Below are positions 41,904 to 52,119 of a stretch of DNA of 64,000 nucleotides, piece by piece; within the stretch, counting starts at the first letter, position 1; each line of letters begins with the position of its first letter. Position numbers and translations under genes: made by a program. Below the pieces are notes generated by a model. The model worked only from the letters and a program-made list of their open reading frames with translations. It was not told the DNA's origin and searched no databases. This DNA comes from Oryzisolibacter propanilivorax. Its GTDB lineage: Bacteria; Pseudomonadota; Gammaproteobacteria; Burkholderiales; Burkholderiaceae_C. The stretch covers positions 62,001-126,000 of the forward strand of contig NZ_FNHP01000003.1 of assembly GCF_900103645.1 (NCBI RefSeq), in the 5' to 3' direction.

Positions 41904-42818
41904 TCAGCCGCGCGGATGGTGCTGCGCGTGCAGCGCCTTCAGGCGCTCGCGCGCCACGTGGGTGTAGATGGTGGTGGTGGAGATGTCGGCGTGGCCCAGC
42001 AGCAGCTGCACCACGCGCAGGTCGGCGCCGTGGTTCAGCAAATGCGTGGCGAACGCATGGCGCAGGGTGTGCGGCGACAGCGGCGCGGTGATGCCGGCGC
42101 CTTGCGCGTGCTTCTTCACGATCTGCCAGAACATCACCCGGCTCATGCCCGCGCCGCGCCGGGTGACGAACAGGTCGTCGCTGTGGCGCATGCCCAGGAT
42201 GTCGCGGCGCGCGTCCTGCAGGTAGCGCTCCAGCCACTGCCGCGCCTCGTCGCCGAAGGGCACCAAGCGCTCGCGCGCGCCCTTGCCCATGACGCGCACC
42301 ACGCCTTCGGCCAGGCTGGCGTGGAGGGTCTTGAGCGCCACCAGCTCGCTCACGCGCAGGCCGCTGGCGTACATCAGCTCCAGCATGGCGCGGTCGCGCA
42401 GGCCCAGCGGCGTGCCCGTGTCGGGCGCGCGCAGCAGCGCTTCGACCTGCGCCTGGGTCAGCGTCTGCGGCACGCGCAGCGCCTGGCGCGCGGCCAGCAG
42501 GCGCACCGTGGGGTCGTCGTGCACCAGCCGCTCGCGCAGCGCCCAGGCGTAGAAGCGCCGGAAGACCGTCAGGCGCCGGTTGGCGGTGGCCGCGCGCGTG
42601 CCGGCATGGCGATGCGCCAGGTAGCCCTGCAGCTCGTCCTCGCCCAGCCGCAGCAGATCGCTGCCTTGCCCCGTCAGCCATTGCGCCAGCGCCGTCATGT
42701 CGCCGCGGTAGGCCTGCAGCGTCAGGCGCGCCAGGCCGTCCTGCAGCCACAGGGTGTCGATGAACTGGTCGATGAGGGCCTGGTCGGGCGCGGACAGAGG
42801 TGAGGAGTCGGCGGTCAT
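41904..42818 (-). CDS. xerD: Site-specific tyrosine recombinase XerD
   Basis: A 304-residue tyrosine recombinase that, with XerC, resolves chromosome dimers at dif. The N-terminal SAM-like domain (about 10-110) precedes the catalytic domain. Catalytic residues are Arg in YASGLRVSEL, Lys in RVMGKGARER, His-x-x-Arg in SPHTLRHAFATH, His in LLGHADIS, and Tyr in TTTIYTHV. The start is ATG 42818. TATTTT (42829-42824) is 5 nt before the start, so the transcript may be leaderless. Confidence 0.94.
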   Translation of the reverse strand: MTADSSPLSAPDQALIDQFIDTLWLQDGLARLTLQAYRGDMTALAQWLTGQGSDLLRLGEDELQGYLAHRHAGTRAATANRRLTVFRRFYAWALRERLVHDDPTVRLLAARQALRVPQTLTQAQVEALLRAPDTGTPLGLRDRAMLELMYASGLRVSELVALKTLHASLAEGVVRVMGKGARERLVPFGDEARQWLERYLQDARRDILGMRHSDDLFVTRRGAGMSRVMFWQIVKKHAQGAGITAPLSPHTLRHAFATHLLNHGADLRVVQLLLGHADISTTTIYTHVARERLKALHAQHHPRG

Positions 42819-42967
42819 GCAAGAAAATACCCGGCGCGGGCGGCCGGCAGGGGCCGCAACCAGTGAAAACCCTGCTGGGTCTTGGCCACGTGGCGACAAC
42901 GGTCAGCGTCCGGCCGCGCTATTCTGCCCGGCCACCACAACATCCAGACACACAGGAGAACTTCTAC

Positions 42968-43924
42968 ATGCGCTGGTTTCGCAATTTCGGCCTGGGGCTG
43001 GGCCTCGGCGCCGCCCTCCTCGCAACCTCGGGCGCCCAGGCGCAGCAGTTCGTCAACGTGTTGACGGGTGGCCAGAGCGGCGTGTACTACCCGCTGGGCG
43101 TGGCGCTGTCGCAGGTCTATGCCAAATCCATTCCGAACGTGCGCGCCACGGCGCAGGTCACCAAGGCCTCGGCCGAGAACCTGAACCTGCTGCAGGCCGG
43201 CCGCGGCGAGCTGGGTTTCACCCTGGGGGACGCCCTGTCGGATGCCTGGAAGGGCGACGCCGATGCCGGCTTTCCCAAGAAGCTGGACAAGCTGCGCGGC
43301 ATCGCCGGCATCTACAGCAACTACATCCAGATCGTCGCCAACGCTGATTCGGGCATCAAGACGCTGGCCGACCTGAAGGGCAAGCGCGTGTCGGTGGGCG
43401 CCGCGCGCTCGGGCACGGAGCTGAATGCGCGCGCCGTCTTCAAGGCCGCCGGCTTCGACTACAAGGACCTGGGCAAGGTCGAATACCTGCCCTTTGGTGA
43501 ATCGGTCGAGCTGATCAAGAACCGCCAGCTCGACGCCACGCTGCAGTCCGCCGGCCTGGGCGTGGCGTCCATCCGCGACCTGGCCACGTCGGTCAAGATC
43601 ATCGTCGTGCCGGTGCCGGCCGAGACCGTGGCCAAGGTCGGCGACGCCGCCTACCAGCCGGCCACCATCCCCGCCAACACCTACGGCGGCCAGACCGCCG
43701 ACGTGCCTACCGCGGCCATCCCCAACTTCCTGGTCACGCATTCCGGCGTGTCCGACGAGCTGGCCTACCAGATGACCAAGCAGCTGTACGAGCACCTGGA
43801 CACGCTGCACTCGGCGCACAACGCCGCCAAGGCCATCCAGCGCGACAAGGCGATCCAGGGCATGCCGGTGCCGCTGCACCCGGGCGCCGAGCGCTACTAT
43901 AAGGAAGTGGGCCTGCTGAAGTAA
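42968..43924 (+). CDS. TAXI-family TRAP transporter solute-binding protein
   Basis: A 318-residue periplasmic binding protein. A signal peptide ends at SGAQA (about residue 25). The mature start FVNVLTGGQSGVYYPLGVAL and the ARSGTELNARAVFKAAGF segment are typical of TAXI proteins, which bind glutamate or other dicarboxylates in some cases. Start ATG 42968 has AGGAG at 9 nt. It is followed by a hairpin with a T-tract, then the fused permease. The ligand is not assigned. Confidence 0.93.
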   Translation: MRWFRNFGLGLGLGAALLATSGAQAQQFVNVLTGGQSGVYYPLGVALSQVYAKSIPNVRATAQVTKASAENLNLLQAGRGELGFTLGDALSDAWKGDADAGFPKKLDKLRGIAGIYSNYIQIVANADSGIKTLADLKGKRVSVGAARSGTELNARAVFKAAGFDYKDLGKVEYLPFGESVELIKNRQLDATLQSAGLGVASIRDLATSVKIIVVPVPAETVAKVGDAAYQPATIPANTYGGQTADVPTAAIPNFLVTHSGVSDELAYQMTKQLYEHLDTLHSAHNAAKAIQRDKAIQGMPVPLHPGAERYYKEVGLLK

Positions 43925-43942
43925 GCCCTCCTGCACCCGAGG

Positions 43943-43965
43943 CGGCCCCCACAAGGGGCCGTTTT
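43943..43965 (+). terminator. Hairpin between the TAXI binding protein and permease
   Basis: CGGCCCC-CACAA-GGGGCCG followed by TTTTCG. It probably terminates part of the transcript and so gives more binding protein than permease. Confidence 0.7.
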
Positions 43966-43991
43966 CGTTGCCGCCACCAGCGAGAAACTCC

Positions 43992-46030
<2,039 letters not shown>

Positions 46031-46031
<1 letters not shown>

Positions 46032-46456
46032 TGCCGCTGGCGGGCATCTGCCTGGCGCTGGCCGCCGCGGCGGCCCCGGCGGCGCCGGTATTCGTCCCGG
46101 CCAGCCATTTCACCCTGGCCTGGACGCACTCCATCGAAAAGGTGCGCTGGGAGGAAGACTACGCCGTGCTGCCCGGCCCGCCGCCCATGCTGCAGGCGCT
46201 GGCGGCGCGCGTGCGCGGCTCGGCCGCGGGCATGGAGCCGCCGCCGGATGCGCGCCTGGAAGGCGGCTGGTACCACTACCAGCCGGCTGCGGCCCTGCCG
46301 GACGCGCTGCGCCTGACCCGCTCGGAGTTCACCGCCGACTTCACGCTGTGCGTACAGGGCGATTGCCGCCCCATGGGGCACTGGCTGCCCTCGGACAATG
46401 GCATCACCCTGCTGTCGGCCTGCGCGCCACCGGCAGGCGGCGGCGCCCCGCCCTGA
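46031..46456 (+). CDS. DUF1850 protein coupled to the TRAP permease
   Basis: A 141-residue protein with a signal-like N-terminus (GICLALAAAAAPAAP). The core is FTLAWTHSIEKVRWEEDYAV and SDNGITLLSAC, which fits DUF1850. The family regularly lies beside TAXI-TRAP permeases, but its role is not known. Overlap with the permease stop suggests translational coupling and a stoichiometric link. It may be a periplasmic accessory subunit. Confidence 0.85.
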
Positions 46457-46463
46457 ACGTTCC

Positions 46464-47369
46464 ATGACCTACGCGCAACTGCTGGCGCCGGATTTCCTGC
46501 TGATCCTGTGCGGCTACCTGGTCTGCCGCTACACCCCCCTGAACCGCAGCGTCTGGCAGCCGGTGGAGGGCCTGGTGTACTACCTGCTCTTTCCGGTGCT
46601 GCTGTTCCAGTCCATCGTCAAGAGCCCCATCGACGTGGGCGAGGCCGCCGGCCTGGTCGGCGCCGGCGTGGGCACCACGCTGTGCGGCGTGGCCCTGGCC
46701 TACAGCCTGCCGCACCTGCCCTGGCTGGGCCCGCGCATCGACCGGCGCGACCACGCCGCCGCGGCCCAGGTCGCGTTCCGCTTCAACTCCTTCATCGTGC
46801 TGGCCCTGGCCGAGCGCCTGGGCGGCGCGCCGGGCCTGCTGATGCTGGCCGTGCTCATCGGCGTGTGCGTGCCGCTGGTCAACGTTGCCGCCGTCTGGCC
46901 GATGGCGCGCGGCGGCGAGCTGGGCTTCGCGCGCGAGCTGCTGCGCAACCCGCTGATCATTGCCACCGCCACCGGCCTGGCGGCCAACCTGCTGGGCCTG
47001 CGCATCCCGGCGTGGCTGGAGCCGGCGGTGGGCCGCATCGGCGCGGCCTCGCTGGCGCTGGGGCTGATGGCTGCGGGGGCCGGCATGCAGTTCGGGCTGC
47101 TGGCGCACGGCAAGCTGCTGTCGGCCTCGGTGCTGTGCATACGGCATGTGGCCATGCCGCTAATCGCCTGGGCCTTCGCCCGGGCGTTGCGGCTCGATGG
47201 CGTGCAGACCTCGGTACTGATGGCCTTTTGCGGCGTCTCGACCGCGTCGAGCTGCTATGTGCTGGCCACGCGCATGGGCCACAACGGCGCCTACGTGGCG
47301 GGGCTGGTGACGCTGTCCACGGTACTGGGGGTGGCGAGCCTGACCTTCGCCCTGGGCGTACTGCGCTGA
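46464..47369 (+). CDS. AEC-family (auxin efflux carrier-like) transporter
   Basis: A 301-residue membrane protein with about ten helices. It shows the AEC pattern FRFNSFIVLALAERLGG in the first half and PLIIATATGLAANLLGLRIP in the middle. Bacterial AEC proteins move malonate, malate or similar acids; the substrate is open. The start is ATG 46464, 7 bp after DUF1850, so it is likely in the same operon as the TRAP system. The repeat copy at 47371 follows its stop. Confidence 0.88.
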   Translation: MTYAQLLAPDFLLILCGYLVCRYTPLNRSVWQPVEGLVYYLLFPVLLFQSIVKSPIDVGEAAGLVGAGVGTTLCGVALAYSLPHLPWLGPRIDRRDHAAAAQVAFRFNSFIVLALAERLGGAPGLLMLAVLIGVCVPLVNVAAVWPMARGGELGFARELLRNPLIIATATGLAANLLGLRIPAWLEPAVGRIGAASLALGLMAAGAGMQFGLLAHGKLLSASVLCIRHVAMPLIAWAFARALRLDGVQTSVLMAFCGVSTASSCYVLATRMGHNGAYVAGLVTLSTVLGVASLTFALGVLR

Positions 47370-47370
47370 C

Positions 47371-47426
47371 GCTACTTTATTGATAGCTTATAGCCCTTAC
47401 ACCCAAAGGGCTGGAGCCTCTTTTCA
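47371..47426 (+). repeat. Composite palindromic repeat, copy 11
   Basis: GCTACTTTATTGATAGC, then TTATAGCCCTT-ACACCCA-AAGGGCT, then GGAGCCTCTTTTC. It sits between the convergent AEC and queG genes, one base after the AEC stop, and could act as a bidirectional terminator. Confidence 0.8.
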
Positions 47427-47427
47427 T

Positions 47428-48513
47428 TCAAATTTCCTGTGCCAGGGCCCAGGCCACGTGCTCGCGCACCAGGGCGCTGGCGTCGCCGGCGCGCGTGGCC
47501 AGCGCGGCGCGCAGGGCCTGGACCTCGCCGGCCTCGCGCGCGCCGCGCAGCGCGTTGCCCAGCGCCACGGCGATGTTGCGCAGCCAGCGCTCGTGGCCGA
47601 TGCGGCGGATCGGCCCGCCCTCGGTCATGCGCAGGAACGTGGCCTCGTCCCAGGCGAACAGCTCGACCAGCTGCGCGCCCACCAGGCCGCGGCGCGGGTC
47701 GAAGTCGGGCAGGCTGCTGGCCTGGGCGTACTTGTTCCAGGGGCACACCAGCTGGCAGTCGTCGCAGCCGTAGATGCGGTTGCCCAGCAGCGGGCGCAGC
47801 TCCAGCGGAATCGGCCCGCCGTGCTCGATGGTCAGGTAGGAGATGCAGCGGCGCGCGTCGATGCGGTGGGGCGCGATGATGGCCTGCGTCGGGCAGATGT
47901 CGATGCAGGCCTGGCAGCTGCCGCAGTGCGCGGTGACGGGCTCGGTGACTTCCAGCGGCATGTCGACGTAGATCTCGCCCAGGAAGAACATCGAGCCGGC
48001 CTCGCGCGACAGCACCAGGGTGTGCTTGCCGCGCCAGCCCTGGCCGCTGCGGCTGGCCAGCTCGGCCTCCAGTACCGGCGCCGAGTCGGTGAACACGCGG
48101 TGACCGAACGGGCCCACGGCCTCGGCGATGCGCTCGCTCAGCTTCTGCAGGCGCGCGCGCAGCACCTTGTGGTAGTCGCGGCCGCGGGCATAGACCGAGA
48201 CGATGGCCTCGCCGGGCCGCTGCAGGCGCTGCCACTCGACGGCCTGCCAGCCGGGTGGCGTATCCCGCGGCAGGTAGTCCATGCGCGCGGTGATGACGCT
48301 CACCGTGCCGGGCACGAGTTCCGCCGGGCGCGCGCGCTTCGTGCCGTGCGCGGCCATATAGTGCATCTCGCCATGGAACCCTTGGGCCAGCCACTGCATC
48401 AGACCGGCCTCGGCGCTGGACAGGTCGACGCCGGCCACGCCGATTTGGGAAAATCCCAGTTCGCGTGCCCACCGCCTGACCTGAGGAACGAGTTGACTGC
48501 TGCCGATCACCAT
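47428..48513 (-). CDS. queG: Epoxyqueuosine reductase
   Basis: A 361-residue cobalamin-dependent enzyme that makes queuosine in tRNA from epoxyqueuosine. Two 4Fe-4S cluster motifs are present, CGSCQACIDICPTQA and CDDCQLVCPWNKY. A C-terminal HEAT-like region follows. The frame extends to 49008, but the upstream part is the antisense of tsaE, so the start is ATG 48513. TACAAT (48528-48523) is 9 nt before the ATG, with no Shine-Dalgarno. It is divergent from tsaE, with overlapping ends. Confidence 0.94.
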   Translation of the reverse strand: MVIGSSQLVPQVRRWARELGFSQIGVAGVDLSSAEAGLMQWLAQGFHGEMHYMAAHGTKRARPAELVPGTVSVITARMDYLPRDTPPGWQAVEWQRLQRPGEAIVSVYARGRDYHKVLRARLQKLSERIAEAVGPFGHRVFTDSAPVLEAELASRSGQGWRGKHTLVLSREAGSMFFLGEIYVDMPLEVTEPVTAHCGSCQACIDICPTQAIIAPHRIDARRCISYLTIEHGGPIPLELRPLLGNRIYGCDDCQLVCPWNKYAQASSLPDFDPRRGLVGAQLVELFAWDEATFLRMTEGGPIRRIGHERWLRNIAVALGNALRGAREAGEVQALRAALATRAGDASALVREHVAWALAQEI

Positions 48514-49038
48514 CCAGCCGAAATTGTAGGAAGCCCGCAGCAGCCCCCGCTGCTGACGCGGTCGCTGACCTGGAACAGCGAGGACGACACCCAGCGCTTC
48601 GCGGCGGCGCTGGCACGCCAGCCGGCGCTGCGCGACTCGTTCTTCATCACGCTGCACGGCGACCTGGGCGCGGGCAAGACCACGCTGGTGCGCCACCTGC
48701 TGCGCGCGCTGGGCGTGGCCGGGCGCATCAAGAGCCCGACCTACGCAGTGGTCGAGCCGCACCAGGCGCCCGGCCTGGACATCTGGCATTTCGACTTCTA
48801 CCGCTTCAGCGATCCGCGCGAGTGGGAGGACGCGGGCTTTCGCGACATCTTCGCCAGCCCGGGACTGAAGCTGGCCGAATGGCCGCAGCAGGCCGGCCGC
48901 GCCCTGCCCGCGCCCGACCTTGCCATCTGGCTGCATGCCGACGATGATGCACGCCGGCAGGTGCGGCTCGCCGCCCACACGCCCCGCGGACGCGACACGC
49001 TGCAGCACCTGGCGCCCTGCCTGCCCGACACGCCATGA
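48493..49038 (+). CDS. tsaE: tRNA threonylcarbamoyladenosine biosynthesis ATPase TsaE
   Basis: A 181-residue P-loop ATPase needed for t6A modification of tRNA, with TsaB/TsaD. The Walker A motif is GDLGAGKTTLVRHLL. The segment RIKSPTYAVVEPHQ and WHFDFYRFSDPREWEDAGF is typical. No ATG is available, so the likely start is TTG 48493, with AGGA upstream. The first 21 nt overlap the divergent queG start. The stop overlaps the amiC ATG. Confidence 0.9.
   Translation: MTAADHHPAEIVGSPQQPPLLTRSLTWNSEDDTQRFAAALARQPALRDSFFITLHGDLGAGKTTLVRHLLRALGVAGRIKSPTYAVVEPHQAPGLDIWHFDFYRFSDPREWEDAGFRDIFASPGLKLAEWPQQAGRALPAPDLAIWLHADDDARRQVRLAAHTPRGRDTLQHLAPCLPDTP
48523..48528 (-). promoter_or_regulatory. Candidate -10 box of queG (near-leaderless)
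   Basis: TACAAT on the minus strand, lying inside the tsaE coding region. +1 is expected about 3 nt before the queG ATG. Confidence 0.35.
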
Positions 49039-50534
49039 GCCACGCCACTCCCTCTTCCTCTACCTCTTCCCCCCTGCTCCAGCCGGCTGCCAGCCGCCGC
49101 GCCGTGCTGCGCGCCGGCAGCATCGTGCTGCTGCTGGGCGCGCAGCAGATCGCGCGCGGCGCCAGCATCGTGGCGGTGCGGGTGTGGCCGGCGCAAGACT
49201 ATTCGCGCGTGACCATCGAGTCCGACCGCAAGCTGGTCGCGCGCCAGTTCTTCGTCGCCACGCCGCCGCGCCTGGCGGTGGACATCGAGGGCATCGAGCT
49301 CGACCCGTCGCTGCGCGAGCTGGTGGCCAAGGTGCAGCCCGACGACCCGAACATCGCCGGCATCCGCGTCGGCCAGAACGCGCCGAACGTGGTGCGGCTG
49401 GTGGTGGACCTGAAGCAAGCCGCGCTGCCGCAGGTCTTCTCGCTGGCGCCGGTGGCCGCCTACCGGCACCGGCTGGTGTTCGACCTGTACCCGGAAAAGG
49501 CGGTGGACCCGCTGGAGACGCTGATCGCCGACCGCCTGGGCAGCACGCCGCCGGCGGCTACCGCGCCGGGCGTGGCCCCGCCGATGCCGGTGGCGCAGAC
49601 GCCGCTGGCGACCGACCCGCTGGCCGAACTCATCGCGCGCCAGAGCGCGCGTGGCGAGCCGCCGCCCCAGGGCATGCCGCTGCCCCTGCCGGCGCCGCCG
49701 GTGGCGGTCGCCGCCGCCCCTGGGGCGCCTGCCGCGGTCTCGCCGCAGGCGCCTTCCACTATCACTCCCGCCAAACGCCGTCCTGGCGCGGCCGCCGTGG
49801 CACGCGCCACCGACCGGATGATCATCGTCGCCCTGGACCCCGGGCACGGCGGCGAGGACCCCGGCGCCATCGGCCCCAGCGGCACACGCGAGAAGGACGT
49901 GGTGCTGAAGGTGGCGCACCTGCTGCGCGACCGCATCAACGCCACCACCATCGGCGGCAACCCCATGCGGGCATTCCTGACGCGCGACGACGACTATTTC
50001 GTGCCGCTGGCCACGCGCGTGCAGAAAGCGCGGCGCGTGCAGGCCGACCTGTTCGTGTCCATCCATGCCGATGCCTTCACCAACCCGGCGGCGCGCGGCG
50101 CCAGCGTGTTCGCGCTGAGCGAGAGCGGCGCCTCCAGCTCGGCCGCGCGCTGGCTAGCGAACAAGGAAAACCAGGCCGACCTGATCGGCGGCGTGAACGT
50201 CGCGGCGCAGGACCGGCACGTGCAGCGCGTGCTGCTGGACATGAGCACCACCGCGCAGATCAACGACAGCCTGAAGCTGGGCAGCGTGCTGCTGGGCGAG
50301 ATCGGCGGCATGGCTAGGCTGCACAAGCCGCGCGTCGAGCAGGCCGGCTTTGCCGTGCTCAAGGCGCCGGACATCCCCAGTGTGCTGGTGGAGACGGCCT
50401 TTATCAGCAACCCCGAGGAAGAAGCGCGGCTGCGCTCGGTCGTCTATCAGGAGCAGTTGGCCGACGCGCTGATGCGCGGCATCACCCGATACTTCGCCAA
50501 GAATCCGCCGCTGGCACGCAACCGCACCGTGTGA
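49035..50534 (+). CDS. amiC: N-acetylmuramoyl-L-alanine amidase AmiC
   Basis: A 499-residue periplasmic amidase that splits septal peptidoglycan. The N-terminus has a twin-Arg motif (ASRRAVLRAG) and a hydrophobic segment, which fits Tat export as for E. coli AmiC. The AMIN domain (about 45-150) and a Pro/Ala-rich linker precede the Amidase_3 domain. Zinc ligands are in LDPGHGGEDPG, GTREKDV, FVSIHADAF and the catalytic Glu in VETAFISNPEEE. Its ATG overlaps the tsaE stop. Confidence 0.95.
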   Translation: MSHATPSSSTSSPLLQPAASRRAVLRAGSIVLLLGAQQIARGASIVAVRVWPAQDYSRVTIESDRKLVARQFFVATPPRLAVDIEGIELDPSLRELVAKVQPDDPNIAGIRVGQNAPNVVRLVVDLKQAALPQVFSLAPVAAYRHRLVFDLYPEKAVDPLETLIADRLGSTPPAATAPGVAPPMPVAQTPLATDPLAELIARQSARGEPPPQGMPLPLPAPPVAVAAAPGAPAAVSPQAPSTITPAKRRPGAAAVARATDRMIIVALDPGHGGEDPGAIGPSGTREKDVVLKVAHLLRDRINATTIGGNPMRAFLTRDDDYFVPLATRVQKARRVQADLFVSIHADAFTNPAARGASVFALSESGASSSAARWLANKENQADLIGGVNVAAQDRHVQRVLLDMSTTAQINDSLKLGSVLLGEIGGMARLHKPRVEQAGFAVLKAPDIPSVLVETAFISNPEEEARLRSVVYQEQLADALMRGITRYFAKNPPLARNRTV

Positions 50535-50571
50535 CGCGGGCCCTGCCGGCGGCTTCACCAGGAGACGCACC

Positions 50572-50904
50572 ATGGCCCTGCCCCACGCCCACTCCTCCGA
50601 GGTCGTCAGCGTCCGCCCGCTGGGCGCGCTGCTGGCGCAGACCCAGTCCCACGCCATCATCAAGGCCCAGCAGCTGGAGGTCATTCGCGTGGTGCTGCGT
50701 GCGGGCGAACCCATGCGCCAGCACGATACCCCGGGCGAGATCACCGTGCAGTGCCTAGAGGGCGAGGTCGAGTTCCAGGTCGGCGGCGCCACGCACCGGC
50801 TGCGCGATGGGGATTTCCTGCACCTGCGCGCCCGCGCTCCGCATGCACTGCTGGCCGTGAACGATGCCTCGCTGCTGGTGACGATCTGCCTGCAGCCGGG
50901 CTGA
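50572..50904 (+). CDS. Small cupin-domain protein
   Basis: A 110-residue single cupin. The first motif resembles EVIRVVLRAGEPMRQHDTPGEI and the second is GDFLHLRARAPHALLAVND. The His and Glu expected for a metal are partly present (HDTPGE), so metal binding is plausible. The substrate is unknown. It is preceded by AGGAG (9 nt) and lies 38 bp after amiC. Confidence 0.85.
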   Translation: MALPHAHSSEVVSVRPLGALLAQTQSHAIIKAQQLEVIRVVLRAGEPMRQHDTPGEITVQCLEGEVEFQVGGATHRLRDGDFLHLRARAPHALLAVNDASLLVTICLQPG

Positions 50905-51059
50905 CGACAGGCGCGCCCTGCAACGCTCCTACAGCACCCCACAGGGCGTGCCTACAACATTGGCGTGACACGCGGGCATAGTGAAGACACCTAGCCGGGA
51001 GCAGAAATCCCTGCCTCGGCATGCAGGCCGCCAGGCCGTTTCTTCACAAGGAGCCCATC

Positions 51060-51293
51060 ATGAACTATCGCCATCTTCTGTGTGCCGCCGCCAGCGCCGC
51101 TGCGCTGGGGCTGGTCGGCTGCTCAAGCAACCCCACCAACGCCCAGGTCGGCACCGGCGTCGGCGCCGTGGCAGGTGGCCTGGTGGGCAGTGCCGTGGGT
51201 GGCACTGCCGCAACCGTGATCGGCGCCGGCGCAGGCGCACTGGTCGGCCATGAGGTGGGCGAGGACCGCGACCGCCGCCAGGGCCGGCGTTGA
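51060..51293 (+). CDS. Small glycine-zipper lipoprotein (YMGG-like)
   Basis: A 77-residue protein with a lipobox (LGLVGCSS, Cys about 21). A glycine zipper (VGTGVGAVAGGLVGSAVGG and TVIGAGAGALVG) and a charged tail EVGEDRDRRQGRR follow. Start is ATG 51060 with AAGGAG at 7 nt. Similar small zipper lipoproteins are stress-inducible membrane components. The 155 bp upstream show no gene. Confidence 0.8.
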   Translation: MNYRHLLCAAASAAALGLVGCSSNPTNAQVGTGVGAVAGGLVGSAVGGTAATVIGAGAGALVGHEVGEDRDRRQGRR

Positions 51294-51315
51294 CCGCCCA
51301 GCACTGATTGCTCAG

Positions 51316-51371
51316 TGAAAACCGCTGAAGGCCCTTGCAATGCAAGGGCCTTCAGCTATTTAAACAGTAGC
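51316..51371 (-). repeat. Composite palindromic repeat, copy 12, terminator
   Basis: GCTGAAGGCCCTTGCA, one A, then TGCAAGGGCCTTCAGC (51324-51356) forms a near-perfect 16-bp stem. The stem GCTACTGTTTAAATAGC precedes it on the minus strand. It lies between the convergent glycine-zipper lipoprotein and dedA genes, and the long stem is a good terminator candidate on both strands. Confidence 0.85.
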
Positions 51372-52013
51372 AGACGACTGCTTGCGCTCGGCGCGCCAGG
51401 CACCAAAGATGGCCAGCAGGCCGGGCACCAGGATCATGGCCCAGATGATCTTGTCCAGGTGCCGCTGCACCCAGGCCAGGTTGCCGAAGAAGTAGCCGGC
51501 GGTGCAGATGCCCAGCACCCACAGCACGGCGCCAGCCACGTTGTAGGCGGTGAAGGCGCTGCGGCGCATGTCGGCCACGCCGGCCACGAACGGGGCGAAG
51601 GTGCGGATGAAGGGCATGAAGCGCGCCAGCACGATGGTGATGCCGCCATAGCGCTCATAGAACGCATGTGCCTGGTCGAAGGCGCGGCGGTTGAACCAGC
51701 GCGAGTTCTCCCACTGGAACACCTTCGGCCCCAGGTGCCGCCCGATCAGGTAGTTGCACTGGTCGCCCAGGATGGCCGCCGCCAGCAGCAACGCGCAGGC
51801 CAGCGGAAAGTGCATCAGCCCGGCGCCGCTGAGCGCACCCACGACGAACAGCAGCGAATCCCCCGGCAGGAACGGCATGACCACTATCCCCGTCTCGACG
51901 AAGACGATGACGAACAGCAGGGCATAGACCCAGGGGCCGTAGTGCAGCACGAAAGCTTCGAGGTGCTTGTCCACGTGCAGGATGAAATCGATTAGGAACG
52001 ACAGGGCTTCCAC
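51360..52013 (-). CDS. DedA family membrane protein
   Basis: A 217-residue inner-membrane protein of the DedA family, which acts in lipid carrier recycling and envelope integrity. The motifs FLPGDSLLFVVGAL and RFMPFIRTFAPFVAGVADM are present. The start is a GTG at 52013 with GAGG 5 nt upstream; the longer frame to 52133 has an unusual N-terminus. Its 3' end overlaps the palindrome, which may act as its terminator. Confidence 0.92.
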   Translation of the reverse strand: MEALSFLIDFILHVDKHLEAFVLHYGPWVYALLFVIVFVETGIVVMPFLPGDSLLFVVGALSGAGLMHFPLACALLLAAAILGDQCNYLIGRHLGPKVFQWENSRWFNRRAFDQAHAFYERYGGITIVLARFMPFIRTFAPFVAGVADMRRSAFTAYNVAGAVLWVLGICTAGYFFGNLAWVQRHLDKIIWAMILVPGLLAIFGAWRAERKQSSATV

Positions 52014-52113
52014 AAATACCTCGGACGGACACGGCGCGGCGCACCGGCGTGGCACGCATCGAAGCGCCGTACTGTAGCGCCGTGAACGCGCAGGGCCGAC
52101 GGGCAACGCTGCA

Positions 52114-52119
52114 TAGAAT
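52114..52119 (+). promoter_or_regulatory. Candidate -10 box at the mutL start
   Basis: TAGAAT overlaps the first ATG (52118). If used, +1 falls at about 52126, one base before an in-frame GTG (52127), which would then be a leaderless start (MPSSANPTL). Confidence 0.3.

Noticed and set aside
41904-42818. Tyrosine recombinase as the integrase of a genomic island
   Set aside because: Sequence and length fit chromosomal XerD; no attachment-site repeats or phage genes are nearby.
48514-49008. N-terminal extension of the queG frame
   Set aside because: It is the antisense of tsaE; QueG proteins begin near residue MVIGSS at 48513.
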